DNA of 13,468 bases from Bdellovibrionaceae bacterium UBA2466 (GTDB lineage: Bacteria; Bdellovibrionota; FAC87; UBA2466), in NCBI GenBank assembly GCA_002342225.1, contig DDPO01000088.1, positions 1 through 13,468 on the forward strand, read 5' to 3'. Made by a program: the position numbers and the translations under genes. The notes beneath the pieces are model-generated. The model had not been told where the DNA came from, did not search any database, and saw only the letters and a list, made by a program, of their open reading frames with translations. Positions 1-7,362 of this stretch are shown here, one piece after another (the first letter of the stretch is position 1; each line of letters begins with the position of its first letter).

Positions 1-236
1 GGTAATTTACAGGTGGTTCCCATGGCCTCAAACAGCCGTTTCAAAGTGGGTTCCAGTTTTTCCTTGTTACAAAACTCAACGAGATTTTCGGGAATAAGAG
101 GCTCTCCCATTAGAAGGTAAAAAAGAGCTCTGAATAGATTTTGTCGCTGCCGTTCATTCAGTTGGCCAGACAAAGTCAACAGATCGATTCTATCTGTGAT
201 TCTTCTTACGTTGCGTTGTAAAAAAGTAACTGGCAT
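1..236 (-). CDS. Partial hypothetical protein (5' part only)
   Basis: An open minus-strand frame starts at the ATG at 234-236 and runs without a stop off the left edge, giving 78 codons. The visible protein begins MPVTFLQRNVRRITDRIDLL and is rich in Arg, Leu and Glu. It looks mostly helical, with no signal peptide, membrane segment or motif that I recognise. The frame is also open upstream to the stop of the porin-like gene, but that stretch has no ATG, GTG or TTG, so this ATG is the only conventional start. No well-spaced ribosome binding site is present: the nearest purine run (GGGAGAG on the minus strand) lies about 15 bases upstream, in the loop of an inverted repeat. It lies 66 bases downstream of the porin-like gene on the same strand and could be co-transcribed with it. 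The function is unknown and the call rests on frame length alone. Confidence 0.5.
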   Translation of the reverse strand, partial: MPVTFLQRNVRRITDRIDLLTLSGQLNERQRQNLFRALFYLLMGEPLIPENLVEFCNKEKLEPTLKRLFEAMGTTCKL

Positions 237-240
237 AAAC

Positions 241-262
241 GGAAATGGACTCTCCCATTTCC
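241..262 (-). repeat. Perfect 8-bp inverted repeat, 6-nt loop
   Basis: GGAAATGG at 241-248 and CCATTTCC at 255-262 are exact reverse complements around a 6-base loop. On the minus strand the loop reads GAGAGT, and the hairpin ends 4 bases before the ATG of the partial gene. It has no following T-run on either strand, so it is a poor intrinsic terminator. It could be a 5' leader hairpin affecting translation of the partial gene, or an RNA-processing or stability element between two co-transcribed genes. The structure is seen in the sequence; the role is inference. Confidence 0.45.
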
Positions 263-302
263 TTATCGGTGTTTTTCTAGATTTTCGAGATAACTTGGCG
301 CG

Positions 303-1478
303 CTATATATTAACGCGAAGCCGTACGGATAAAGATCTTTCCTTAGTACCCCCAGTTTCAAGCTCCGTGTAGTTGATGAATGACTTCACACTGGGATCAA
401 AATAGATCTCCGGGCCCGCTTGGAACTGACGAACACAACCACTTAAAATTGGTGAATGAGAAGAATACTCATATCTACCAAACAGCCCCAACCATTTGTT
501 AATTCCCAAATTAAGAACTGCTGATCCCCCAACCGGTTTGATGTTTTTAACACTATCCTCGAAATCGGAAGTAAAACCGTCGATATATAATTGGGTATTT
601 CTATCTGGTATCTCAACTCCGAAAAATACATCGTTCACCCGAGTTGATTTATAATTCACACTTCCCACGCTAGCCTGAGTTAGGAAATAATTTCCAGTTC
701 CCAAAAACATAGTCCAACTTTGAAATGGAATATTAAGTCTCAAGTATGCCGTAAAGGCGTTTGCATTATTAGTGTTTTGAGCAAAAACGCCGGTACCATT
801 GAAAGCACCCACTGCAATTTCTACCCAGTTTTTGAATGGCTCGAATATAGCTTCAGCGCCAGCCTCCCTGCCTAAAAACAAAGCTCGATGGGTTTCATTA
901 AAATCTGGGACATTAATATAACTAAGATCGGGGGTCCAAATAGGATTGAAAGAAGGTGAAAACAGTCCAGCCTTGAGTCGTAAGTTCGTTTTCGTTTCAA
1001 CAATATTTGGATTCACACTCAAAACGACAAACGCTTCAACAGGAAGAACTTGAGCCAAAGAGGCGGTCGAAAATTCCCGAGTTTGTCCTAGCGACAAACG
1101 GTAATTCAAGTTTTTTCCTATCTCTCCAAAGCCAGAAAGCCGGACAGAGGGAATCGAAAATCCTTGGTAAACAGCGCCTCCTCCAGAATAAGCCGCATCT
1201 ATACGAACATTAAAACCTAAACTATTGGTAGGTTGAGGTTGCTCTACCGATATTTTAGATTCAGCCTCCATTGAATCAGGGCTGCTTGGGGTCTGAGGTT
1301 TGGCTTTCGTAGGAATTGAATTCTCCTGTTGTAAAGGTGCCGACTCAGGAATTGTCGTTGTTGTTGTAGAGGTTTCAGAAGTGTCTGCCTTAACGGTCTG
1401 AGCCACCGAAAAAACGGCTAAAAATAAAAACGCAGTCACACTTCCTCTTTTTTTATGCGCGTGGCAAAAATATTTCAA
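303..1478 (-). CDS. Outer-membrane porin-like beta-barrel protein
   Basis: Probable exported outer-membrane beta-barrel of about 391 residues. The N-terminus has a basic stretch (HKKR) followed by a hydrophobic segment (TAFLFLAVFSVAQTVKA), a typical signal peptide ending near residue 31. A low-complexity Thr/Ser/Pro/Gln linker (about 32-88) includes a run of five Thr. The rest has alternating amphipathic strands with aromatic and Gly-rich turns, resembling phosphate-selective or general anion porins (porin O/P type), and ends in a strand-like LSVRLRVNI. The substrate is unknown. The start is uncertain. TTG at 1476-1478 has AAGGA 6 bases upstream and keeps the basic n-region, so I prefer it. 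TTG at 1494-1496 gives 397 residues. GTG at 1437-1439 follows GAGGA closely but loses the positive charges. The chosen start overlaps the end of the sensor kinase gene by 26 bases, implying translational coupling to the pil genes. Confidence 0.75.
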   Translation of the reverse strand: MKYFCHAHKKRGSVTAFLFLAVFSVAQTVKADTSETSTTTTTIPESAPLQQENSIPTKAKPQTPSSPDSMEAESKISVEQPQPTNSLGFNVRIDAAYSGGGAVYQGFSIPSVRLSGFGEIGKNLNYRLSLGQTREFSTASLAQVLPVEAFVVLSVNPNIVETKTNLRLKAGLFSPSFNPIWTPDLSYINVPDFNETHRALFLGREAGAEAIFEPFKNWVEIAVGAFNGTGVFAQNTNNANAFTAYLRLNIPFQSWTMFLGTGNYFLTQASVGSVNYKSTRVNDVFFGVEIPDRNTQLYIDGFTSDFEDSVKNIKPVGGSAVLNLGINKWLGLFGRYEYSSHSPILSGCVRQFQAGPEIYFDPSVKSFINYTELETGGTKERSLSVRLRVNI

Positions 1479-3237
1479 AGCAGGTTCCTTTCCCAAGTGT
1501 TGATGTCACTTTAATTTCTCCATGATGAGCCTCAATAATTTTGTAAGCAGTCGGTAAACCCAATCCTGTTCCTTTTGGCTTTGTAGTAAAAAAGGGTTCA
1601 TAGATGTGAGCTAGTACTTCTTCCGTCATTCCCAGACCGGTATCTGCAACCCACCACCTTACTCGCTGGGGTGTAGAGGCTTCACATCCAACTTCAATAA
1701 ATCCAGTGTTTTCTATGGCTTGTGCCGCATTTAAAATTAGATTCCAAGCGACTTGACTCAACTTCTCTCCATTCCCAAGAGCCTTGCAGGTTTTTAGTTT
1801 TGTTTTGATCTGCGCCACTTCTTTTATTCCCTTTGTTTCTGCTGCGACAGTCACAATATCGTTTAGCATCACTTCCAGATCGATCTCCTTCACTTTGAAT
1901 TTCTCTGGCTTCACGAAATCTAGAAACTCTGAAATTAATCCGTTCAGTCGATCAATTTCTTTAAGCGTTATATCCATCAGTTTTTTATTCTCAGGTTCAG
2001 TCCAATCCTTCGCTGTTTTTAACATTTCAATACTCGCCGACATGCTGGCTAAGGGGTTGCGAATTTCATGAGCTATACCTGCTGCAAGTTGTCCTACAGC
2101 TGCCAATTTTTCATTTTGTTTTAACTTGTCTTCCAAATGGATAATTTTTGTCACGTCCTGAAACAAAAGAACCCTACCCCCTTGGGCTTGACTTTGAAGA
2201 AATTTTCCCCCGCCTAATTCAACATCGATGTCTGCGACGTCCCCCCGAAGCGTTCGCTTTGATAAACCAGTACCGATCTCAACAGTCTGTTGAAGTCGCG
2301 CTTGTCCCCCCGTCTCCGATTTAGCTTTCAAGAAAACACTTCTATGAAACTCGCTTCCAGTCGCTGAAATCGAGGTTTCCCTCGAGTCGGCAATTGCCTC
2401 CTCCTCAACAATCTCTTGAGATTCGATTTGAGAAAAAAATGGGAGAAGTTCATGGCTCACGCGCTCAAGTGGATTTCCGACGACTTCTCTTGCAAGCACA
2501 CCGAGAATATGTTCGGCTGCAGGATTAATAAAATTCACTTTCATTTCGTGATCAACTGTTAAAAGTCCCGTAGGAAGCTCCGATATGACCCGCTCTTGAA
2601 ATGCCGTTAACTTTTCAACCTCAGCAGTTTTCTCCTTTAGATTCTCCGACGTTCTTCTAAGTTCTTCACTCAAAAACCCTCCAATGAGTCCAAGCACAAC
2701 AAAAATGCCTGAATAAGTTGCCCAAAGAACCACCATTCCAGACTCACCCCAAAATCTTCCCCACAGCGCCACACCTAGGGAGACGACAGCAGCTAAACTC
2801 GAAAGCCAAGCCCCTCGCTGATAAAAAGTTAAAGAGACCACTAAAATCTGAATTAAATAGAAAAGAGGAAAAACACTTATGGTTCTCTGCCCGACCGAAA
2901 TCCAAACCCCGATTAAAATAGAATCCACTGCAATCTGAAACCCCACCCACAACCAATTAACACTTATCTTCTCTAGAAATAAAGACTGAACAAAAGTCAC
3001 AAAAAAACTGGCCGAAATAAGCACTAGCCCCAACTGAACTTCAAGCTCATAAGTTGAAACTCGGGAGACGAAGCTTCGTGTCAGAAGCGCCAACAACACT
3101 ACGAAAACAACGCAGATCCGTGCCAGCAATAGCCATTTAAAAGCCTCTGCCATACCAAAGTGGGAAGGAACAGCGAGCCCCACTTCGTTTTTGATCCTGT
3201 AAACAGTTTTTAGCATTTGCTTTGACTTAGATCCCAC
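1453..3237 (-). CDS. pilS: PilS-type membrane sensor histidine kinase
   Basis: Membrane-bound sensor kinase of 594 residues. About six hydrophobic segments lie between residues 36 and 190, as in PilS, followed by a short coiled stretch and a PAS-like region (about 210-370, ending GGRVLLFQDVT). The HisKA H-box holds GIAHEIRNP with phospho-acceptor His390. The ATPase domain has an N-box (N499, N503), DTGLGM from D532, EPFFTTK and GTGLGLP (556-562), so all catalytic elements are present. In other bacteria PilS phosphorylates PilR, a sigma-54 activator of pilA; assignment to PilS rests on the membrane topology and on its position after pilB-pilT-pilC. No response regulator gene is visible beside it. 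The first start, GTG at 3235-3237, overlaps pilC by 11 bases. ATG at 3214-3216 is an alternative (587 residues), and neither has a strong ribosome binding site. The PAS region carries an unusually long acidic/polar insertion (about 265-350). Confidence 0.88.
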   Translation of the reverse strand: MGSKSKQMLKTVYRIKNEVGLAVPSHFGMAEAFKWLLLARICVVFVVLLALLTRSFVSRVSTYELEVQLGLVLISASFFVTFVQSLFLEKISVNWLWVGFQIAVDSILIGVWISVGQRTISVFPLFYLIQILVVSLTFYQRGAWLSSLAAVVSLGVALWGRFWGESGMVVLWATYSGIFVVLGLIGGFLSEELRRTSENLKEKTAEVEKLTAFQERVISELPTGLLTVDHEMKVNFINPAAEHILGVLAREVVGNPLERVSHELLPFFSQIESQEIVEEEAIADSRETSISATGSEFHRSVFLKAKSETGGQARLQQTVEIGTGLSKRTLRGDVADIDVELGGGKFLQSQAQGGRVLLFQDVTKIIHLEDKLKQNEKLAAVGQLAAGIAHEIRNPLASMSASIEMLKTAKDWTEPENKKLMDITLKEIDRLNGLISEFLDFVKPEKFKVKEIDLEVMLNDIVTVAAETKGIKEVAQIKTKLKTCKALGNGEKLSQVAWNLILNAAQAIENTGFIEVGCEASTPQRVRWWVADTGLGMTEEVLAHIYEPFFTTKPKGTGLGLPTAYKIIEAHHGEIKVTSTLGKGTCFEIFLPRA

Positions 3238-4441
3238 TCATTTTTTCGCCCAGATTAAAGATTGGCATGTACATCGCGATCATTAAAAACAAAATAATTC
3301 CGCCAACAAAAATAATTAACACAGGCTGAAGCAAACTTGTCACAGCATCAACCGAGTTATCGACTTCGTCGTCATAAATCTCAGCTACTTTGGACAGCAA
3401 CTCATCGAGTCGCCCCGTCATCTCGCCGATATTAATCATGTGAAGAACCATTGGAGGAAAATGCCCTAATTGGGACAGCCCCTCGACAATGCTTTTTCCC
3501 TCACTGACTCCTGTAGCTGCTTGCTGAATACTTTTTTTGAGCGCTCTATTAGATATAACTTTTGAACAAATTTCAAACCCCTTTAGAAGGGGAACTCCAC
3601 TGGCTACAAGGGTGGATAAAGTCCTAGAAAATCTTGCAACGGCAGAACGAACAGCTAGCTGACCAAAAAGAGGTGTTCTTAGCACAATGGGATCCCAGAC
3701 ATCTCTGAAGGCATCAAACCGATAGACAAACATGATTGCAATGGGAGTAGCAACGATACCTATCACTAAAATGATTAAATTCGTTTGAAACCAATTCGAC
3801 AAATTTAAAACCATCACCGTAATGTCTGGGAGTTTGCTCGAACCGTATAACTTCGATATCTCAGGAATAACTTTTATCAGTAGAAAAACAACGGCTACGA
3901 TAGAGGCCACCAAAGTGATAGCCGGATAGGTCATAGCCTTGATCACTTTTGCTTTTGTCTTTGCTAACTTTTCAAGTTGTTCACCAACACTCTTTAGAGA
4001 CTTGTCTAAGGTCCCTGAAATCTCTCCAGCTTCAATCACACGAATAAAAAACTCACCAAAGACATGCGGATATTTTTCAAGTGCTCCGGCTAACGTACCA
4101 CCGCTTTCGATTGAATTTTTAATATCTCCTAGAATCTTCTGAAATGCTTTATTCGCTTCTTGGACCTGTAATAACTCAATCGCTTTTACAACAGAAACCC
4201 CAGAATCAATAAGAGAGGATAATTGGCGAGTAAAGATAATCAGTTGTTTAAGCTTAACTGGGCTGCCGAGTGTTAATTTAGAGCCAAAACTTTCAAGCGA
4301 GGATGTTTTCGACTCCTGAATGACCATCGGTCTAATTTGCATCGCTCTCAATCTTACCCTTGCTTCGACAGGGTCCTCTGCTTCAATGATGCCAGAGCGT
4401 TTCTCACGTGTTCTAGAAATTCCGACGTAGCGATACTTCAT
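3227..4441 (-). CDS. pilC: Type IV pilus inner-membrane platform protein PilC
   Basis: Polytopic inner-membrane platform of the type IV pilus, of the GspF/PilC family, linking the cytoplasmic ATPases to the growing pilin filament. The 404-residue length is normal for the family. Two repeated T2SSF domains are visible, about 68-191 and 271-393. Each has the family pattern of F-x-R-x-L/LSTL-(I/V)-xSGV followed by a conserved E-x-GE-x-(S/T)G-x-LD/L-E segment (EAGEISGTLD at 137-146; NIGEMTGRLDE at 337-347). Hydrophobic segments lie at about 170-192, 219-239 and 369-391. The ATG at 4439-4441 comes 6 bases after the pilT stop, and the gene ends inside the start of pilS, so it is surely co-translated with both. 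The N-terminal cytoplasmic arm (1-60) matches other PilC proteins in position. Confidence 0.96.
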   Translation of the reverse strand: MKYRYVGISRTREKRSGIIEAEDPVEARVRLRAMQIRPMVIQESKTSSLESFGSKLTLGSPVKLKQLIIFTRQLSSLIDSGVSVVKAIELLQVQEANKAFQKILGDIKNSIESGGTLAGALEKYPHVFGEFFIRVIEAGEISGTLDKSLKSVGEQLEKLAKTKAKVIKAMTYPAITLVASIVAVVFLLIKVIPEISKLYGSSKLPDITVMVLNLSNWFQTNLIILVIGIVATPIAIMFVYRFDAFRDVWDPIVLRTPLFGQLAVRSAVARFSRTLSTLVASGVPLLKGFEICSKVISNRALKKSIQQAATGVSEGKSIVEGLSQLGHFPPMVLHMINIGEMTGRLDELLSKVAEIYDDEVDNSVDAVTSLLQPVLIIFVGGIILFLMIAMYMPIFNLGEKMSGI

Positions 4442-4447
4442 TAGGGA

Positions 4448-5527
4448 TTAACCCGCCTTTCGCTCCACAGCAGCCAGCATTTTGGTAAGTTCTTCTTTGT
4501 CCGGAGATACTTCCAATGCGCTTTCAAATGTAATAACCCTTTGAACCATTAGATTAAGCAAACTCTGATTAAGCGTTATCATCCCACTACTTTCTTGCCC
4601 CATTCTCATCGCGGAGGGGATCTGATAAATCTTATTTTCCCTGATTAAGTTTCGTATTGAATCGTTTGCAACCATTAATTCGACAGCGAGAGCCCTTCCC
4701 TTTTTGTCTGTTCTCTCAATCAACACTTGAGACACAATCCCTTCAAGAACAAGAGAAAGCTGAAGTCTAATTTGCTCCTGATGATCAGATGGAAAAGCTT
4801 GAACTATGCGATTGATCGTTTGATGAGCTCCATTCGTATGAAGTGTACTAAAAACAAGATGCCCTGTCTCAGCCAGAGTCAATGCGGTTTCGATCGTCTC
4901 TGCATCTCTCATCTCACCTATCAATACGACATCGGGGTCCTCACGGAGAGAAGCTCTTACAGCGTCGGCATAAGTAACCGCGTCTGATCCGATCTCACGT
5001 TGATTCACGATACTTTTTGCATGTGAATGGATGTATTCGATGGGGTCTTCGATTGTTATAATGTGAAGCCTGTGGTTTTCGTTGAGTTCGTTGATCAATG
5101 ATGCAAGGGTCGTCGATTTTCCGCAGCCTGTGGAGCCCGTCACTAAGACTAATCCTCGCGGCCTATGGATAAGTTCACCGATGACCTTGGGAAGCCCCAG
5201 AGTGGTGAGTTTTGGAATTTCAAAAGGAATATGCCGAAAAACACCTGAAATAGTTCCTCTTTGATAAAAAATATTGGCTCTGAATCGGGCTAAATTTCGA
5301 ATCCCAAAAGACAAATCAATCTGTTTAGTTTCCTCAAGCTGAGCTTTTTGAGATTCTGTCAGAATCGAATAGCACAATTCCTTTGTCTCAGCAGGGGTCA
5401 ATGAATTTATTTTTGCGCGACTAATACTTCCAAACACACGAAAACCGGGAGGGCTACCTGAGGTGATATGCATATCGGAAGCTTTGTATTCCAGCATAAC
5501 TTTTAACAATTGAGTTAGAGTGATCAT
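4448..5527 (-). CDS. pilT: Type IV pilus retraction ATPase PilT
   Basis: Hexameric cytoplasmic ATPase that drives pilus retraction and twitching motility. Over 359 residues it shows the full PilT/VirB11 set: N-terminal PAS-like domain (about 1-100), Walker A GSTGCGKST (131-139, Lys137), Asp box ITIEDPIEY (157-165), Walker B DPDVVLIGEMRD (197-208, Glu205) and His box HLVFSTLH (223-230). The PilT-specific C-terminal motif usually written AIRNLIRE reads SIRNLIRE here (290-297), a conservative change at the first position. This motif, with the lack of the MshEN domain and zinc-finger cysteines, separates it from PilB. The ATG overlaps the pilB stop by 4 bases (ATGA), a classic coupling arrangement, and pilC follows after 6 bases. 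PilU is a weaker alternative because the SIRNLIRE motif and the position between pilB and pilC favour PilT. Confidence 0.96.
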   Translation of the reverse strand: MITLTQLLKVMLEYKASDMHITSGSPPGFRVFGSISRAKINSLTPAETKELCYSILTESQKAQLEETKQIDLSFGIRNLARFRANIFYQRGTISGVFRHIPFEIPKLTTLGLPKVIGELIHRPRGLVLVTGSTGCGKSTTLASLINELNENHRLHIITIEDPIEYIHSHAKSIVNQREIGSDAVTYADAVRASLREDPDVVLIGEMRDAETIETALTLAETGHLVFSTLHTNGAHQTINRIVQAFPSDHQEQIRLQLSLVLEGIVSQVLIERTDKKGRALAVELMVANDSIRNLIRENKIYQIPSAMRMGQESSGMITLNQSLLNLMVQRVITFESALEVSPDKEELTKMLAAVERKAG

Positions 5528-7263
5528 TTTTTTATTAAATCTCCATCGGGCCTTGAGTTGTTGAGAACCTCTTCCAATGTGGTCTCTCCACGAAACAATT
5601 TAAGAAGTGCGCTCCTGCGCAAAGTAATGAGCCCCTCAGAAATAGCAGCTTCTTTTAAAGTGTCTGTGTTCGCCCCCTTAATAATAAGGTTTCTCAACGT
5701 TTCAGACATGGGCATCACTTCGTAAATACCTCGACGACCCGCATAACCTGTTCCACCACACTCGTCACAACCTTTACCTCTCATTGGAGTGAACTTGCCC
5801 ATCCAATCCTGTGGAACTTCAGCCATAATGAGATCATTTTCCGAAACTCGATCATCAGGTTCGGAACAATGCGAGCAATTCACACGAATTAATCTTTGAG
5901 CTTCCACTAATGTGAGAGCTGCGGTTATGAGAAATGGCTCTAGCCCCATGTGAAGTAATCGACTAATAGTTCCCGGAGCATCATTGGTGTGTAAAGTTGA
6001 GAATACCATGTGGCCTGTAAGAGACGCCTTAATTGCAATTTCAGCTGTTTCATGGTCTCGGATTTCCCCCACCATGATTAAGTCAGGATCTTGTCGAAGA
6101 AGCGATCTCAAAGCTGCAGCAAAATTCATCCCGATGGCTTCTTTCATTTGGGTCTGATTAACTCCTGCCATGTTGTACTCGACGGGATCTTCCACGGTGG
6201 ATATGTTGATATCCGGAGTGTTGAGTTCCGATAAAATCCCATAAAGAGTCGTGGATTTTCCGCTACCTGTGGGCCCTGTGACCAAAACCATCCCATAGGG
6301 CTGACTGGCCGCCTTTCGAAACGTAGCTAATTGACTTTCTTCAAAACCATTTTTAGTGAGATCCGGTGTTTTATTTCCTTGGTCCAGCAAACGCATTACT
6401 ACTTTTTCCCCAAACATCGTAGGAAGAATAGAGACACGAATATCAAGCTTACTGGTTTTTGTTTTGACTTGAATCCTTCCGTCTTGAGGTAACCTTTTCT
6501 CGGAAATATCAAGTTCCGACATGACTTTGATTCTAGCAGGGGTTGAGGCTTTAAATTGAGGAGGCAACCTCATTACTTCGTATAACGAACCATCGATACG
6601 AAACCGCACTCTTGAAAAACTCTCGAAAGGTTCAATATGAATATCACTGCACTTTTTACGGATAGCCTCGACAAAAAGTTTATTAATCAGACGAATGACT
6701 GGTTTGTCTGCGGAGTTGTCAGAATCTACGGCGACCGTGGAGGATTCTTTGGGGCTCGTGTTGCCACCTTGAGTTCGGTCCTGGTCAACATCCACCATGC
6801 TGTCAAGCTGCTCTTGGAGAGAGGAGGAGATAGCATCATAGGCTTTAGAAATAAGTTTTGTAATAGCTCCTTCGGTCGCGATATAAAGTTGGGGCTCAAG
6901 GTTGGCAATAAATCTAATATCATCCGCCACATGAACATTGGAGGGATCTGCGATGGCGACGGCAAGTTTATTACCCTCGACAGAAAGAGGGACGATATGG
7001 TTTTTTTCACACAATGCCCTAGGAATAAGCTTAGCGACTTCAGGGGTGACATTGACTCCGTCCAAGGAGATTGCGGGAATTCCAAATTGTTTACTCAAAA
7101 AAGTAGCTAGAACTTTCTCGTTAATGTGCCCCAATGTGACCAATGAGTTTCCAATGCGAGTCTTGTGCTGATCCTGGTGTTCAAGGGCCGTCTCTAACTG
7201 CTCTTGTTTAATGAGACCTTGCTTTAAAAGGAGCTCACCCAACTTTCGACCGGTAGCTGACAT
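5524..7263 (-). CDS. pilB: Type IV pilus assembly ATPase PilB
   Basis: Cytoplasmic ATPase powering pilus extension, of the GspE/PilB family and normal in length at 579 residues. The N-terminal MshEN-type domain (about 1-145) has two tandem KLG/RIG-x-x-L...G-x-I-x-x-x-x-L repeats, beginning at residues 7 and 36. A variable linker (about 150-185) joins it to the ATPase core, which contains Walker A GPTGSGKST (330-338, Lys336), Asp box STVEDPVEY, Walker B DPDLIMVGEIRD (392-403, Glu400) and His box GHMVFSTLHTND. Four cysteines in two CxxC pairs (463/466 and 499/502) form the family's zinc-binding knob, absent from PilT. GspE of type II secretion is the main alternative, but the pilT and pilC neighbours make PilB the better call. 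The ATG at 7261-7263 has only a distant AAGG about 12 bases upstream. It is the first gene of the pil block. Confidence 0.96.
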   Translation of the reverse strand: MSATGRKLGELLLKQGLIKQEQLETALEHQDQHKTRIGNSLVTLGHINEKVLATFLSKQFGIPAISLDGVNVTPEVAKLIPRALCEKNHIVPLSVEGNKLAVAIADPSNVHVADDIRFIANLEPQLYIATEGAITKLISKAYDAISSSLQEQLDSMVDVDQDRTQGGNTSPKESSTVAVDSDNSADKPVIRLINKLFVEAIRKKCSDIHIEPFESFSRVRFRIDGSLYEVMRLPPQFKASTPARIKVMSELDISEKRLPQDGRIQVKTKTSKLDIRVSILPTMFGEKVVMRLLDQGNKTPDLTKNGFEESQLATFRKAASQPYGMVLVTGPTGSGKSTTLYGILSELNTPDINISTVEDPVEYNMAGVNQTQMKEAIGMNFAAALRSLLRQDPDLIMVGEIRDHETAEIAIKASLTGHMVFSTLHTNDAPGTISRLLHMGLEPFLITAALTLVEAQRLIRVNCSHCSEPDDRVSENDLIMAEVPQDWMGKFTPMRGKGCDECGGTGYAGRRGIYEVMPMSETLRNLIIKGANTDTLKEAAISEGLITLRRSALLKLFRGETTLEEVLNNSRPDGDLIKK

Positions 7264-7333
7264 AAGTGATGATTACCTTTTGTAAAATGAGAGTTAACAG
7301 ACTTAAAGCGTCTATAAAGATAGGGACCTTTTA

Positions 7334-7362
7334 ATTATACCCAACCAAGCTTGGGGAATCTA
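7334..7362 (-). promoter_or_regulatory. Possible promoter of the pil operon
   Basis: On the minus strand a perfect TATAAT (7334-7339) lies about 70 bases upstream of the pilB ATG. With a 17-base spacer the -35 would be TAGATT (7357-7362), which matches only 3 of 6 consensus bases and overlaps the gpmI stop codon. The spacer contains the palindrome CCAAGCTTGG (7345-7354), which could be an operator or just chance. The start of transcription would fall near 7327. No sigma-54 -24/-12 element was seen here. The -10 box is clear but the -35 is weak. Confidence 0.4.

Noticed and set aside
191..256. Short alternative minus-strand frame from the ATG inside the hairpin (22 codons)
   Set aside because: Its AAGGA is only 1 base from the ATG, too close to serve, and the peptide is short and featureless. 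A leader peptide cannot be excluded but is not supported.
2744..2956. 70-codon minus-strand frame within the sensor kinase membrane region
   Set aside because: It is an alternate frame inside pilS without its own ribosome binding site or recognisable features.
6637..7110. 157-codon plus-strand open frame with AAAGG about 6 bases before its ATG
   Set aside because: It lies wholly antisense to the N-domain and linker of pilB, which is strongly supported by its motifs. The product resembles no family, and the ribosome-binding match is short enough to be chance.
7340..7355. Hairpin CCCAA-6 bases-TTGGG as a gpmI terminator
   Set aside because: The stem is only 5 bp and no T-run follows on the minus strand; TATAAT follows instead. 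It is better read as part of the possible pil promoter region.
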